NCBI GenBank assembly: GCA_029240795.1
Contig: JARDZP010000014.1
Location: 1-64,000, forward strand
Length of the DNA: 64,000 nt
Direction of reading: 5' to 3'
Source: Haloplasmataceae bacterium
Lineage (GTDB): Bacteria > Bacillota_I > Bacilli_A > Haloplasmatales > Haloplasmataceae
The notes below the pieces were generated by a model. The model saw nothing but the letters and a program-made list of their open reading frames with translations, did no database searches and was not told the origin of the DNA. This document shows, piece after piece, positions 48,366-57,887 of this stretch. The first letter of the stretch is position 1. Each line of letters begins with the position of its first letter. The position numbers and the translations under genes are program-made.

Positions 48366-50474
48366 ATGGATATTTTACAAAATCAATACTCCACAAGTAA
48401 ATTAGTTGAACTTATGAATGTTTTAAAAAATAAAAACAATAAAAATGTTTTTAATTATACTGTTCCTGATTTGTGGAATGTTTGGAACTATAATGGAGAC
48501 GAAATGATTCGTACTAATTGGGGGGAATTAATCGTAAATCCATTTAATTTTTATTATGAAGTGATTAATTCTTTTATTTTACCTAAAAAAGAAGCTGATT
48601 ATAATTATTCAAAACCTATAAATCAAATTAAAAATATAAATAGACCTAAAGATACTCATTATTTAGGTGGAGATTGGATCAAAGAAAGTGTTGTTTATTC
48701 CATGATGATTCGAACCTCTACCTCTTGGGATCATGATCGTAGTGGCAATTTAGATGATAAAAATCTTTATGGTTTAAAAGATACGGGTACATTTGTTAAA
48801 ACACTCGCATTACTTCCGTTGTTAAAAAAAATGGGTGTAGATGTTGTATATATGTTACCAATCTCTAAATTTTCAACTAAAGATAAAAAAGGTGAATTAG
48901 GTTCACCATATGGTGTCTCAAACTTTTATGAATTAGATCCAAACTTAAAAGATCCAATTACAGGTAATGAACTAACTGTAGAAGATGAATTTCAAGCTTT
49001 TGTGGAAGCATGTCATATCTTAGGTATGAAAGTAATGATCGATATAATTCCAAGAACAAACGCAATTGAAAATGAATTAATTGTTGAACACCCAGAGTGG
49101 TTTTATTGGATTAAATCTGATGAATTTAAAGGATACTTCCCACCCTCTGTACCTACAATAGGTAATACGATCAATCCTAAACCGGAGTTTTTAGGTGAGG
49201 TTTATAAATCGGAAGATGTTTGGAAACACATTCATAAATTTTCTTATGATCCAAAAACTTTAGATTCTGTAAAATATAAAAAGGTCCTAAATGAATATAA
49301 AAATAATCCAAATGTAAGTTTTTCTGATTTGGTTAAACGTGAATTTAATATTCAAATTGCTCCTGCCTTCTCAGATCAAATAAATGATCCACAACCACCA
49401 TGGACTGACATCACCTTTTTTAGAATGTATGAAGATCATCCAATTTTAACGCAGAATGAGTTAAACAAATATTTGAAAACGGGTGAACAAATTCCACCCT
49501 ATATTTTATTTGATACGATTAAAAACAACTTTTATCAAGGTAACATTCCAAATAAAGAATTATGGGATTCTTTATCAGGGATCATTCCATATTATCAACA
49601 ACATTTTGGTATTGATGGTGCAAGAATTGATATGGGGCATGCATTATCAAGCGATCTTCTCAATATGATAATAACTAGAGCACGTAAAGTTGATCCACAG
49701 TTCTGTTTCATTGCTGAGGAATTAAGTTCTAGTAATGCTGAAAAGGCAAGAAGCTTAGGCTATAACATGATTATTGGTGATGGATTTTGGCATGAACCTC
49801 GATATAAAGATAGAACAAAAACGTTTCTGTACAATGCTTCTAAACTTGCTGCACCGGTATTTGCCTGTGGAGAAACACACGATACTCCTCGTTTAGCAAG
49901 TCGTGAAGGCAAACGTACTTTATCGAAAATGTTGACGATTATGAATATGTTTGTACCTAATGCAGTTCCTTTTATTAATTCAGGACAAGAAGTATATGAA
50001 GTTCAACCGATGAATACAGGCTTAGACGTTTATCCTAATGGAAGTTTAATGTTAGATAAAAAAGATCCATACTTTGGCAAATTAGCATTATTTGATAAAT
50101 ATGCACTTCATTATTTAAATGAAGATAGATGGGACCTTCCGGATAGTTTAGAAAAGGTTGCTCATATTCGTAAAGAATATTTAGATGTAATCATTAATAT
50201 TGAGAATTTTTCACCGATCTATTTTAAGGATAATGATATTAATTGTGTAGGTTTTAGTTTTGCAAGTAAAGATCATATTCTATTTATATTCGCTAACCTA
50301 GATCCACTTAATGAAGTAGAATGTGTGACCGAATTACAAAATACGAATAAACCATTATATAGTATGGAAAAATTATATTCTACTCATAAGGATACAAAAT
50401 TAATAAATATTGGTATGAACAATAAATTAAACATCCACTTACTACCAGGAGAAGTTAAAATTGTCAGACTATAA
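48366..50474 (+). CDS. Maltosyltransferase-like GH13 enzyme
   Basis: 702 aa, no signal peptide. Residues from about 98 on follow the Thermotoga maltosyltransferase pattern, not ordinary amylase: SVVYSMMIRT, EAFVEACHILG-type QAFVEACHILGMKVMIDIIPRT, HPEWFYWIK, SDQINDPQPPW, IDGARIDMGHAL (nucleophile), FIAEELSS (acid/base) and GQEVYEVQPMN. All three catalytic acids are present. That enzyme moves maltosyl units between maltodextrins, so short oligosaccharides can be rebuilt into chains long enough for phosphorylase. The phosphorylase gene begins 21 nt downstream, which supports this. The similarity was judged from memory of the Thermotoga protein, so the precise activity is inferred. Confidence 0.82.
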   Translation: MDILQNQYSTSKLVELMNVLKNKNNKNVFNYTVPDLWNVWNYNGDEMIRTNWGELIVNPFNFYYEVINSFILPKKEADYNYSKPINQIKNINRPKDTHYLGGDWIKESVVYSMMIRTSTSWDHDRSGNLDDKNLYGLKDTGTFVKTLALLPLLKKMGVDVVYMLPISKFSTKDKKGELGSPYGVSNFYELDPNLKDPITGNELTVEDEFQAFVEACHILGMKVMIDIIPRTNAIENELIVEHPEWFYWIKSDEFKGYFPPSVPTIGNTINPKPEFLGEVYKSEDVWKHIHKFSYDPKTLDSVKYKKVLNEYKNNPNVSFSDLVKREFNIQIAPAFSDQINDPQPPWTDITFFRMYEDHPILTQNELNKYLKTGEQIPPYILFDTIKNNFYQGNIPNKELWDSLSGIIPYYQQHFGIDGARIDMGHALSSDLLNMIITRARKVDPQFCFIAEELSSSNAEKARSLGYNMIIGDGFWHEPRYKDRTKTFLYNASKLAAPVFACGETHDTPRLASREGKRTLSKMLTIMNMFVPNAVPFINSGQEVYEVQPMNTGLDVYPNGSLMLDKKDPYFGKLALFDKYALHYLNEDRWDLPDSLEKVAHIRKEYLDVIINIENFSPIYFKDNDINCVGFSFASKDHILFIFANLDPLNEVECVTELQNTNKPLYSMEKLYSTHKDTKLINIGMNNKLNIHLLPGEVKIVRL

Positions 50475-50495
50475 ATAGAAGAAAGGGGCGATATA

Positions 50496-52910
50496 ATGAT
50501 TACACAGTCGTTTACAGACAAAAACACATTTATAAATGAATATAAAAAACGTTTAGAGAACACTTTTAATGTAAAATTTAATGAAACTTCTTCAACTCAA
50601 AAATATCTTGTATTAGCGAATTTAGTAAAAGAATTAGCTACTGAAAATTGGTCCAAATCTGATGAAGAGATCAAGAATCAACAATTAAAACAAGTTTATT
50701 ACTTTTCGATGGAATTCTTAATGGGTAGATTATTAACTAATAATCTAATGAATTTAGGGGTATATAATGTTGTTCATGAAGCATTCAAAGATTTAGGATT
50801 AGATCTAAATGAAGTAGAAAGTTCTGAAACTGATGCTGGTTTAGGTAATGGGGGACTAGGGCGTCTAGCAGCTTGTTTCCTAGATTCTATGGCTTCCTTA
50901 TCATATCCTGGTCATGGTAATAGTATTAGATATCAAAAAGGCTTTTTCCAACAAAAATTTGTTGATGGTTATCAAATTGAATTACCAGAATTATGGTTAG
51001 ATCAAGAATACGTATGGGAAGTATGTAAACCTGAAGAAGCGGTTTTAGTCCCCTTGTTTGGTGATTTAAAAATCGAAGAAGATGGATCTGTTATACATCA
51101 AAATGCGATATACGTAAAAGCTGTTCCCTATGATGTGCCAATTGTCGGACATAATACTAAAACAGTAAATAAATTAACTTTGTGGGAAGCTCTACCTCAT
51201 AATTATCCTAAAGAAGTAGATAAAACAGTATTTGAAGAAAGTATTCGTAAAATTTCTGAATCACTATACCCAGATGATTCTACAGAAGAAGGTAAATTAC
51301 TACGTGTTAAGCAACAATACTTCTTCGTAAGTGCCGGTTTACGTAGAATCATCAATGAACATAAAAAAGTTTATAATACGATGGAAAACTTTCATGAAAA
51401 GGTTATTTTACATATAAATGATACACATCCAACTCTATTAATACCGGAATTAATGAGAATTTTAATGGATGAAGAAAATTATTCATGGGATAAAGCTTGG
51501 AATATTACTCAAAAAACGTGTGCATATACAAATCATACGATCTTAGCTGAGGCTTTAGAAAAATGGCCAGTTCGTTATTATCAATTATTGTTACCACGTA
51601 TTTATATCATTGTTGAAGAAATTGATAAGCGATTCAAAGCAGAATTAATAAATTATTACGGTGAAAATAATCCAAAAGTTAAATCACTCGCAATCATTAA
51701 TAATAATATTATTCATATGGCTCATATATGTATTGTTGGATGTTTCAGTGTGAATGGTGTAGCTGAACTACATACGAAATTATTAAAAGAAGTTGAAATG
51801 AAAGATTTTAATGAATTTTTCCCTAATAAATTTAATAATAAGACAAATGGGATCACTCATCGTCGCTGGGCATATCATACAAATCCACAATTAACACAAT
51901 TTTTAAATAAATATATTGGTCAAGGTTGGGAAAGTGATATAAACCGACTTGATCAATTAAACGCATTTGCGAAAGATGAAGTAACAAAAAAAGTATTTTA
52001 TCAAGTAAAACAAGCTCGCAAACAAATTTTAGCGGACTATATTGAACTAAAAGAGGGAATTAAACTTAATGTAAATTCAATCTTTGACATTCAAGTTAAA
52101 CGCCTTCATGAATATAAACGTCAATTGATGAATGCATTACATATAATGCATCTATATAATAACTTGAAAGAAAATAAGGAGTTTTATGATTCTTTTTATC
52201 CTCAGACATTCATTTTTGGGGCTAAAGCAGCAGGAAGTTATTATATAGCTAAAAAAATTATCAAATTAATCAATACGTTAGCCGACGTAGTTAATCAAGA
52301 TCGAGATGTATTTGAAAAACTTAAAGTAGTCTTTGTGGAAAACTATAATGTTTCATATGCTGAACTTATTATGCCGGCAGCTAATATTTCTGAACAAATT
52401 TCAACCGCATCAAAAGAAGCATCAGGAACAGGTAATATGAAATTTATGATGAATGGTGCTTTAACTATTGGTACATTAGATGGTGCTAATATTGAAATTA
52501 TTGAGTTAGCAGGAAGAGAAAATGCCTTTATCTTTGGCCTAACAGCTGATGAGGTAAATGCCTTTTATCGTAATAAAAAATATAATCCTAAAGAAGTTTA
52601 TAATTCAAACCCTGATTTAAAAAGGGTACTTGATCAATTAGTTAATGGTTTCTTTACAAAAGTTGATAAGGATGAATTTAAAGATATTTACATCAACTTA
52701 TTAGAAAAAGGCGATTATTTCTTCGTCCTTAAAGACTTTGAAGCATACTGTAAAGCTCAACATGAAGCGAACGAAATGTATAAACATCAAGATAAATGGT
52801 TAGAAATGGCGCTCATTAACATTGCTAACTCATCCTTCTTCTCAAGTGATCGGACAATCGAACAATATTCTGATGATATTTGGAAGTTAAGAAAAATCAA
52901 ATTTGAATAA
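50496..52910 (+). CDS. glgP: Alpha-glucan (maltodextrin/glycogen) phosphorylase
   Basis: 804-aa PLP enzyme releasing glucose-1-phosphate from alpha-1,4-glucan ends. GLGNGGLGRLAACFLDS, the KRLHEYKRQ segment and the PLP lysine in ASGTGNMKFMMNGA are all intact. It is standard length for GlgP/MalP. GAAAGGGGCG lies before the ATG. With the maltosyltransferase it forms an ATP-saving route: chain rebuilding, then phosphorolysis. Glycogen versus maltodextrin preference is not resolvable, and context favours maltodextrin. Confidence 0.96.
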   Translation: MITQSFTDKNTFINEYKKRLENTFNVKFNETSSTQKYLVLANLVKELATENWSKSDEEIKNQQLKQVYYFSMEFLMGRLLTNNLMNLGVYNVVHEAFKDLGLDLNEVESSETDAGLGNGGLGRLAACFLDSMASLSYPGHGNSIRYQKGFFQQKFVDGYQIELPELWLDQEYVWEVCKPEEAVLVPLFGDLKIEEDGSVIHQNAIYVKAVPYDVPIVGHNTKTVNKLTLWEALPHNYPKEVDKTVFEESIRKISESLYPDDSTEEGKLLRVKQQYFFVSAGLRRIINEHKKVYNTMENFHEKVILHINDTHPTLLIPELMRILMDEENYSWDKAWNITQKTCAYTNHTILAEALEKWPVRYYQLLLPRIYIIVEEIDKRFKAELINYYGENNPKVKSLAIINNNIIHMAHICIVGCFSVNGVAELHTKLLKEVEMKDFNEFFPNKFNNKTNGITHRRWAYHTNPQLTQFLNKYIGQGWESDINRLDQLNAFAKDEVTKKVFYQVKQARKQILADYIELKEGIKLNVNSIFDIQVKRLHEYKRQLMNALHIMHLYNNLKENKEFYDSFYPQTFIFGAKAAGSYYIAKKIIKLINTLADVVNQDRDVFEKLKVVFVENYNVSYAELIMPAANISEQISTASKEASGTGNMKFMMNGALTIGTLDGANIEIIELAGRENAFIFGLTADEVNAFYRNKKYNPKEVYNSNPDLKRVLDQLVNGFFTKVDKDEFKDIYINLLEKGDYFFVLKDFEAYCKAQHEANEMYKHQDKWLEMALINIANSSFFSSDRTIEQYSDDIWKLRKIKFE

Positions 52911-52926
52911 TATTTCCTTCCTTTTT

Positions 52927-52953
52927 AGACTGTACAAAAGTACAGTCTTTTTA
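52927..52953 (+). terminator. Terminator after the phosphorylase gene
   Basis: Perfect 9-bp stem AGACTGTAC/GTACAGTCT, AAAA loop, T tract. Confidence 0.92.
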
Positions 52954-52965
52954 ATTTTAGAAAAT

Positions 52966-53252
52966 AGGGGCTGTAACGAAATTAAAAAAGTGAGTTTTCG
53001 GTATTAATTTATTTTGCTTATAAAATGAGAAAATCACACAAAATAACAGCGATAATATAAATGGGAAGAAAAAGAATAGAAGTTCAGACTCAGTTTGATA
53101 TGTAGTTACAAGATAAAAAAAATCAACCTTATTTATCATAAATAATTGTGATTCAAAGTTGATTTTTTTAATTTAATATTCAAATATTATAGAAAAAAGA
53201 GGTGTAAGAAATAAAAACTTATAGATAAATTTTATATTTCGTTACATCCCCT
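52966..53252. mobile_element. Probable MITE or solo insertion-sequence relic, 287 bp
   Basis: AGGGGCTGTAACGAAAT (52966-52982) and ATTTCGTTACATCCCCT (53236-53252) are 17-bp inverted ends with one mismatch. Ends beginning GGGG-CTGT resemble those of DDE insertion sequences. The interior has no transposase: only a 60-codon hydrophobic frame on the minus strand, which I do not credit, and a bidirectional hairpin. A clear target duplication was not seen. The right end lies 5 nt beyond the neopullulanase stop codon. It fills almost the whole space between the two genes. Confidence 0.65.
53116..53169. terminator. Bidirectional terminator inside the inverted-repeat element
   Basis: 12-bp stem AAAAAAATCAAC/GTTGATTTTTTT with a 30-nt loop, so it reads as stem plus T tract on either strand. 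It is probably the functional terminator of the convergent neopullulanase gene. Confidence 0.7.
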
Positions 53253-53257
53253 TAGGA

Positions 53258-55111
53258 TTATCTTTTTAATATTATGAAGTCATAAGCGTCTATCTCAATA
53301 GTCTTAGTTAAGTCTATGACTTCATTCGTATACAAGTTAACAACCAACTCATTCTTCAATTCATCAATTAATAGATTTAATTTTTGATTTTGATTGTTCA
53401 AGACGATGTAGATAGTCTCATTTTCAGCTTGTTTTTTATAAACAATGTGGTTAGTTTCATCATTTGTATCAATCCAAGATAGATCAATTGATTTAAATGC
53501 AGGATGATTTTTACGTAACTCGATTAACTTTTTCATAAATTTAAACATATCTAAATCCTGGGTTTCTTCATCCCAAATCATACAGCGGCGATTATCTGGA
53601 TCGTGTCCTCCAGCTAAAGCGACTTCTCCTCCATAATAAATACTAGGTGTTCCTCCATATGAAAGCAAGAAAACATAAGCAAGTTTAGCTTTTAATTTAT
53701 TATTATCACATACAGTTAAAATTCTTGTTGTATCGTGACTATCTAATAAATTAAATAAATAAGGACTAACATTTTTAGGATAAACAGATAAAACTTTACT
53801 TACAAGTTGTTTAAATTTTGAAGCTTTAATAGCGTCTCTACCGATATAATCAAGTACAGGGAATGTAAATTGATAATTCATAACTGAACTCATTTGATCT
53901 GGTTGAAGCCAAGGGGTAGAGTCGTCCCAGTTTTCCCCAACAATAAAGAAATCAGCTTTCGCTTGATCACATGTTTTTCTAAACTTTTTCCAAAACGCAT
54001 GATCAACCTCATTTGATACATCTAAGCGCCATGCATCAATATCGCACTCTTTAATCCAATATTCGCCAACATGAAGTAAATATTCAATGACTTCAGGATT
54101 TTCGGTATTCCACTTAGGCATTGCAGGAGTAAATGCAAATGTATCAAAGTTTAATTCATTTTGTCCATCAATAAATTTAAACCCAATAGGTGTTGTTCCT
54201 TCATAAACAGGATATTTTTTTATATGGAAATAATCTTTATATTGTGAAGCTTCACCATTTTTTAAAACATCTTTGAAGAAAGGATGGTAAAAACCACTGT
54301 GATTAAATACAGCATCTAACATGACTTTAATTCCACGCTTATGAGCTTCTGTAATTAATATTTTTATTGTCTTTAAATCACCAAATTGAGGATCAATTTC
54401 AAAATAATCAGTTGTGTCATATTTATGAATAGATGGAGATCTAAATAGTGGTGTGAAATAAATGCCGTTAGCCCCTAAATCTTTGATGTAATCTAATTTT
54501 TCAATTACACCTTGTAAATCTCCTCCAAAGAACATATCATTTGTAACTTTATCAATGCTATTCCAAGGTAACGTATTTTGTGGATCATTTTCTTTATTCC
54601 CATTACAAAATCTTTCTGGGAATATTTGATACCAAATGGTATCTTTTACCCATTCAGGACCTTTAAAGATATCTATTTCATTAATAAAAGGGAAATTGAA
54701 ATAGTTAAATAAATCGTATGCCTTTTTATGATCATGTACAATATCTACAATTGTACGACATCCAAATGCGAGTTTGTCTTCTTGCTTCTCAAGAACAAAT
54801 ATATATTTCATACGGCGATATTTTGGTTTAACCGAAATAAACCAATAATCATATAAATCTGTAGTGTATTCTTTGAGCATATACATTGATTCGCTACCTT
54901 CATATAGCCAAACATACTCATTGGTATCTTTATCAAATACGTCCTTATTTTGTTTTTTACCCCAATTAAATGGATCACCAAAAATGAATCTAATCTTTTC
55001 TACATCATCTTTTGCGGTTCTAATTTTAATATGTACAGTTTTTGAATCATAAGCGTAAGCATACTTGCTTTTTGCTTCATGATAAACTGCTGCTAAGTTA
55101 AATGTCAACAT
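53258..55111 (-). CDS. Cytosolic neopullulanase/cyclomaltodextrinase-type GH13
   Basis: 617 aa, no signal peptide. An N-terminal beta domain of about 120 residues (CBM34-like) precedes the barrel, as in neopullulanase, maltogenic amylase and cyclomaltodextrinase. WYQIFPERFCNG, FFGGDLQGVIEKLDYIKDLG, DAVFNHSG, DAWRLDVSNEVDH (nucleophile), VGENWDD (acid/base) and LLDSHDTTR are all typical of this subfamily. It hydrolyses imported branched or cyclic dextrins. The frame extends to 55126, but ATG 55111 after AAAGGAGAGG is the proper start. A consensus promoter overlapped by an operator lies upstream, divergent from the lipoprotein amylase. Confidence 0.92.
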   Translation of the reverse strand: MLTFNLAAVYHEAKSKYAYAYDSKTVHIKIRTAKDDVEKIRFIFGDPFNWGKKQNKDVFDKDTNEYVWLYEGSESMYMLKEYTTDLYDYWFISVKPKYRRMKYIFVLEKQEDKLAFGCRTIVDIVHDHKKAYDLFNYFNFPFINEIDIFKGPEWVKDTIWYQIFPERFCNGNKENDPQNTLPWNSIDKVTNDMFFGGDLQGVIEKLDYIKDLGANGIYFTPLFRSPSIHKYDTTDYFEIDPQFGDLKTIKILITEAHKRGIKVMLDAVFNHSGFYHPFFKDVLKNGEASQYKDYFHIKKYPVYEGTTPIGFKFIDGQNELNFDTFAFTPAMPKWNTENPEVIEYLLHVGEYWIKECDIDAWRLDVSNEVDHAFWKKFRKTCDQAKADFFIVGENWDDSTPWLQPDQMSSVMNYQFTFPVLDYIGRDAIKASKFKQLVSKVLSVYPKNVSPYLFNLLDSHDTTRILTVCDNNKLKAKLAYVFLLSYGGTPSIYYGGEVALAGGHDPDNRRCMIWDEETQDLDMFKFMKKLIELRKNHPAFKSIDLSWIDTNDETNHIVYKKQAENETIYIVLNNQNQKLNLLIDELKNELVVNLYTNEVIDLTKTIEIDAYDFIILKR

Positions 55112-55130
55112 AACCTCTCCTTTCAAATGA

Positions 55131-55159
55131 ATTATAAATTAATAGGAAAACGCTGTCAA
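55131..55159 (-). promoter_or_regulatory. Consensus promoter of the neopullulanase gene
   Basis: On the minus strand TTGACA (55159-55154), exactly 17 nt, TATAAT (55136-55131). It is the most perfect promoter in the window, so strong expression should depend on removing a repressor. Confidence 0.88.
55146..55157. promoter_or_regulatory. Operator in the neopullulanase promoter
   Basis: GAAAACGCTGTC, a half-conserved cre/LacI-type site that overlaps the -35 and spacer. Confidence 0.45.
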
Positions 55160-55194
55160 TTGAATTTCAATGTGGTATTGTTTACAGCATTAAA

Positions 55195-55217
55195 AAAAGC
55201 GCTTTTCATGATATAAT
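55195..55217 (+). promoter_or_regulatory. Operator and -10 of the lipoprotein amylase gene
   Basis: AAAAGCGCTTTT (55195-55206) is a perfect 12-bp palindrome of the cre/LacI type. TATAAT (55212-55217) follows 5 nt later, so a bound repressor would sit between -35 and -10. Confidence 0.7.
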
Positions 55218-55243
55218 AATAGTAAATCTTAGTGAGGTGAAGT

Positions 55244-56869
55244 ATGAAAAAATTTTTAAATTTATTGTTTATTTTTATAATTACTTTAACATTATCAGCT
55301 TGTAAAACGAAAACAGAAACGCAAACGGACACGACTGACTTAATTGAACCAAAATGGTTAGAAGATGAAACTGGAGTATATTATCAGGTGTTTGTAAGAT
55401 CTTTTGCTGATTCTAATGGAGACGGTATTGGTGATTTGAATGGGCTAACAAATAAATTAGATTATTTACAGGATTTAGGTGTTGAGGGGATTTGGTTAAT
55501 GCCAATTCATCCTACTGATAGTTATCATGGTTATGATGTGAAAGATTATTACGCTGTTAATCCAGAATATGGAACAATGGAAGATTTTGATAAATTAATT
55601 GAAGAAGCTCACAAACGTGAGATTAAGATAATACTTGATTTAGTTGTAAATCATACATCAAAAAACCATCCTTGGTTTATTAGTTCAAGTCAAAGTGAAG
55701 AATCGGAATATCGTGATTATTACACTTGGGCAGCCCCTACTGAAAGTAGAGTTACTAAACTAGGCTCTGATGGTCAAACTATATGGTACCGTTTAGGTGA
55801 TATGTACTATGCAAGTTATTTTTCCGACACAATGCCAGACTTAAATTATACTAATGAAGAGGTCCACGATGAGGTCATTAATATTGGAGAATATTGGATA
55901 AACAAAGGTGTTAATGGATTTAGATTAGATGCAGCTAAGCATTTATACGGGGTTAATGAAGTACCTAAACAATATAATTATCTAAACAATATTTACTTTT
56001 GGGATGAATTTAGAACGGCTTTACAAAAGATTGATCCCAATGTATACTTAGTAGGAGAGGTAATGGACAACGCTGCTGTCTATTCGCTATACTATGGGGG
56101 ATTAGATTCTAATTTTAATTTTGATGCAAGTAATTTAATACTTGATTCTGTTAATAACGGAAATGGAAGTTATGCTAATCGCTTGAATCAAATATATATC
56201 CAAATAGGGAGAGAAGAAGAAGATTTTAGAGACTCACCATTTTTGAGAAATCATGATCAAAATCGTACAGCTTCTATTTTACATGGTGATATTGAAAAGA
56301 TAAAATTAGCTGCGGAAATGTTGTTAACATTACCAGGAAATCCTTATATCTACTATGGTGAAGAGATTGGGATGTTTGGTGTAAAAACTGATGGTAATGT
56401 GACTGGCACTGGCGTTTGGGATGAAACAAGAAGATTACCGTTTGTTTGGGGAGATGAACAAGTTACCCCAGATTGGATGGATAATAAATGTAGTCAACTT
56501 CTTACTTCATGTAATCAACCCATCAACCCATTAAACATTCAAATAAATGATGAAAATTCATTATTTAATACTTATAAAGAAATGATAAAATTACGTAGTG
56601 AAAATTCAGCATTAGATTTAGGTAAATTTGCACCATTCATCTCATCGACGAATTATGTTCAAGGTTTCTTTAGATATGATGATCAACAATTATTAGTTGT
56701 CATACATAACTTATCAAATGTTGAACGTGATATGCCTGTATTTACTAATGCTGAACTTATCTATCAATCAAAAGGAAGTTATTCATACAATTCAAGCAGA
56801 ATTGATGCAACATCTACAATTATATTAGAGTTACCCTATGAAAAACTAAATGAATTTATATTGAATTAG
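55244..56869 (+). CDS. Extracellular lipoprotein alpha-amylase (GH13)
   Basis: 541 aa. The signal peptide ends with lipobox LSAC (Cys near 20), so it is a lipid-anchored surface enzyme. The catalytic barrel starts almost at once: YYQVFVRSFADSNGDGIGDLNG (calcium site), DLVVNHTSKNHPWF, GFRLDAAKHLYG (nucleophile), VGEVMDN (acid/base), LRNHDQNR. A C-terminal beta domain is present. It would cut starch or maltodextrins at the cell surface into transportable oligomers. GTGAGGTG precedes the ATG. DUF1189 follows after 10 nt. Confidence 0.93.
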   Translation: MKKFLNLLFIFIITLTLSACKTKTETQTDTTDLIEPKWLEDETGVYYQVFVRSFADSNGDGIGDLNGLTNKLDYLQDLGVEGIWLMPIHPTDSYHGYDVKDYYAVNPEYGTMEDFDKLIEEAHKREIKIILDLVVNHTSKNHPWFISSSQSEESEYRDYYTWAAPTESRVTKLGSDGQTIWYRLGDMYYASYFSDTMPDLNYTNEEVHDEVINIGEYWINKGVNGFRLDAAKHLYGVNEVPKQYNYLNNIYFWDEFRTALQKIDPNVYLVGEVMDNAAVYSLYYGGLDSNFNFDASNLILDSVNNGNGSYANRLNQIYIQIGREEEDFRDSPFLRNHDQNRTASILHGDIEKIKLAAEMLLTLPGNPYIYYGEEIGMFGVKTDGNVTGTGVWDETRRLPFVWGDEQVTPDWMDNKCSQLLTSCNQPINPLNIQINDENSLFNTYKEMIKLRSENSALDLGKFAPFISSTNYVQGFFRYDDQQLLVVIHNLSNVERDMPVFTNAELIYQSKGSYSYNSSRIDATSTIILELPYEKLNEFILN

Positions 56870-56879
56870 GAGTGTGATT

Positions 56880-57671
56880 ATGTTTATATTTCGATACTTT
56901 ACATACTCATTAAAATCAATCTCTAAGTTATTTTCTTTAAAAGATGAGAAAATTATTAAAGTTTTACTCTACTTTTTGTTAATAACAATGATTTATTCTT
57001 TTCCAATGAATTTTAATTTAATTCAAAATAATGGATTTCAAATAACACAATTGACGATAGCTGATAGTATCAATGAAGATTATGTAGATAAACTACCTAG
57101 CGATTGTATAATCAGTTCAACGATTAATTGTTCTGAATCTGAAAACCTTGAAATTCAAGCAGGGGAGTTATTGCTTGTATTTAATGCAAATCAAAATTAT
57201 GAAGTTAAAAATGATAGTTTAGTTTATTATAAAAATAGAATTGTATTTAATTCCAATGGAGATGTTATTGAATCAAATTATAACTATGATGAAGCTTTAA
57301 ACACAAGTGAACTTAAAACACTAACATCAGAAGAAGTAACGAATAAATTAATAAGTGGTTTTGAAGGTGAGTTTTCACCTGAATCAATATTTGCAAGTAT
57401 AGCTTTTTTTACATTTAGTAATATATTGATGAATACTATATATATCATAATTGCTTCAATACTAGCACTATTATTAAGATATGGTTTAAAAAAGTTCCTA
57501 TCATATAAAGAAGCATTTAAACTATTTGTTTTTTCATCAACTTGGCCAATTATCATTTGTGTGATCGTTGGAATGTTTGGATTGTATCCTTTCATGCCAG
57601 TTATTTACCAATTTGGTACACCACTTATGTTCTTACTTGTTTTTTATAGAAATATTGGTAATGTAAAATAA
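56880..57671 (+). CDS. DUF1189 membrane protein (YvdJ-like)
   Basis: 263 aa: one hydrophobic helix near residues 30-50, an extracytoplasmic domain of about 120 residues, then three or four helices (about 165-255). The layout and location match DUF1189, whose Bacillus member YvdJ is encoded in the maltodextrin operon with unknown function. ATG 56880 has AGGAGTG upstream. The GTG two codons earlier is part of that site. Confidence 0.75.
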   Translation: MFIFRYFTYSLKSISKLFSLKDEKIIKVLLYFLLITMIYSFPMNFNLIQNNGFQITQLTIADSINEDYVDKLPSDCIISSTINCSESENLEIQAGELLLVFNANQNYEVKNDSLVYYKNRIVFNSNGDVIESNYNYDEALNTSELKTLTSEEVTNKLISGFEGEFSPESIFASIAFFTFSNILMNTIYIIIASILALLLRYGLKKFLSYKEAFKLFVFSSTWPIIICVIVGMFGLYPFMPVIYQFGTPLMFLLVFYRNIGNVK

Positions 57672-57738
57672 TGATATTAAGCATAAAATCACTAAATAAT
57701 TCGCAATCATTAAACTACAAGACACATACAGAAGTGTT

Positions 57739-57779
57739 GAAAAAAGCAACAGGGTTAGAATCGTTTCTTCCCGTTGCTT
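57739..57779 (-). terminator. Second terminator for the pullulanase gene (minus strand)
   Basis: AAGCAAC-A-GGG (57744-57754) pairs with CCC-GTTGCTT (57770-57779) with one bulged base. The T run (six T) is present only on the minus strand, at 57745-57740. Confidence 0.75.
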
Positions 57780-57847
57780 AAGTATCATATTTATTGTCTA
57801 ATTTATATTGACAATTCAGGTATTTAAATAAACTTTAATCATAATAA

Positions 57848-57884
57848 AACCACGATACAACCAAAGGGTATCGTGGTTATTTGT
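57848..57884. terminator. Bidirectional terminator, DUF1189/pullulanase
   Basis: Perfect 11-bp stem AACCACGATAC/GTATCGTGGTT (57848-57858 and 57868-57878), 9-nt loop, T-rich on the plus side and TTTTATTAT on the minus side. Confidence 0.85.
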
Positions 57885-57887
57885 TAT

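Noticed and set aside
52957-53139. 60-codon hydrophobic frame on the minus strand in the inverted-repeat element
   Set aside because: It begins and ends inside repeat and hairpin sequence, has poly-T derived Phe runs and no transposase or known motif.
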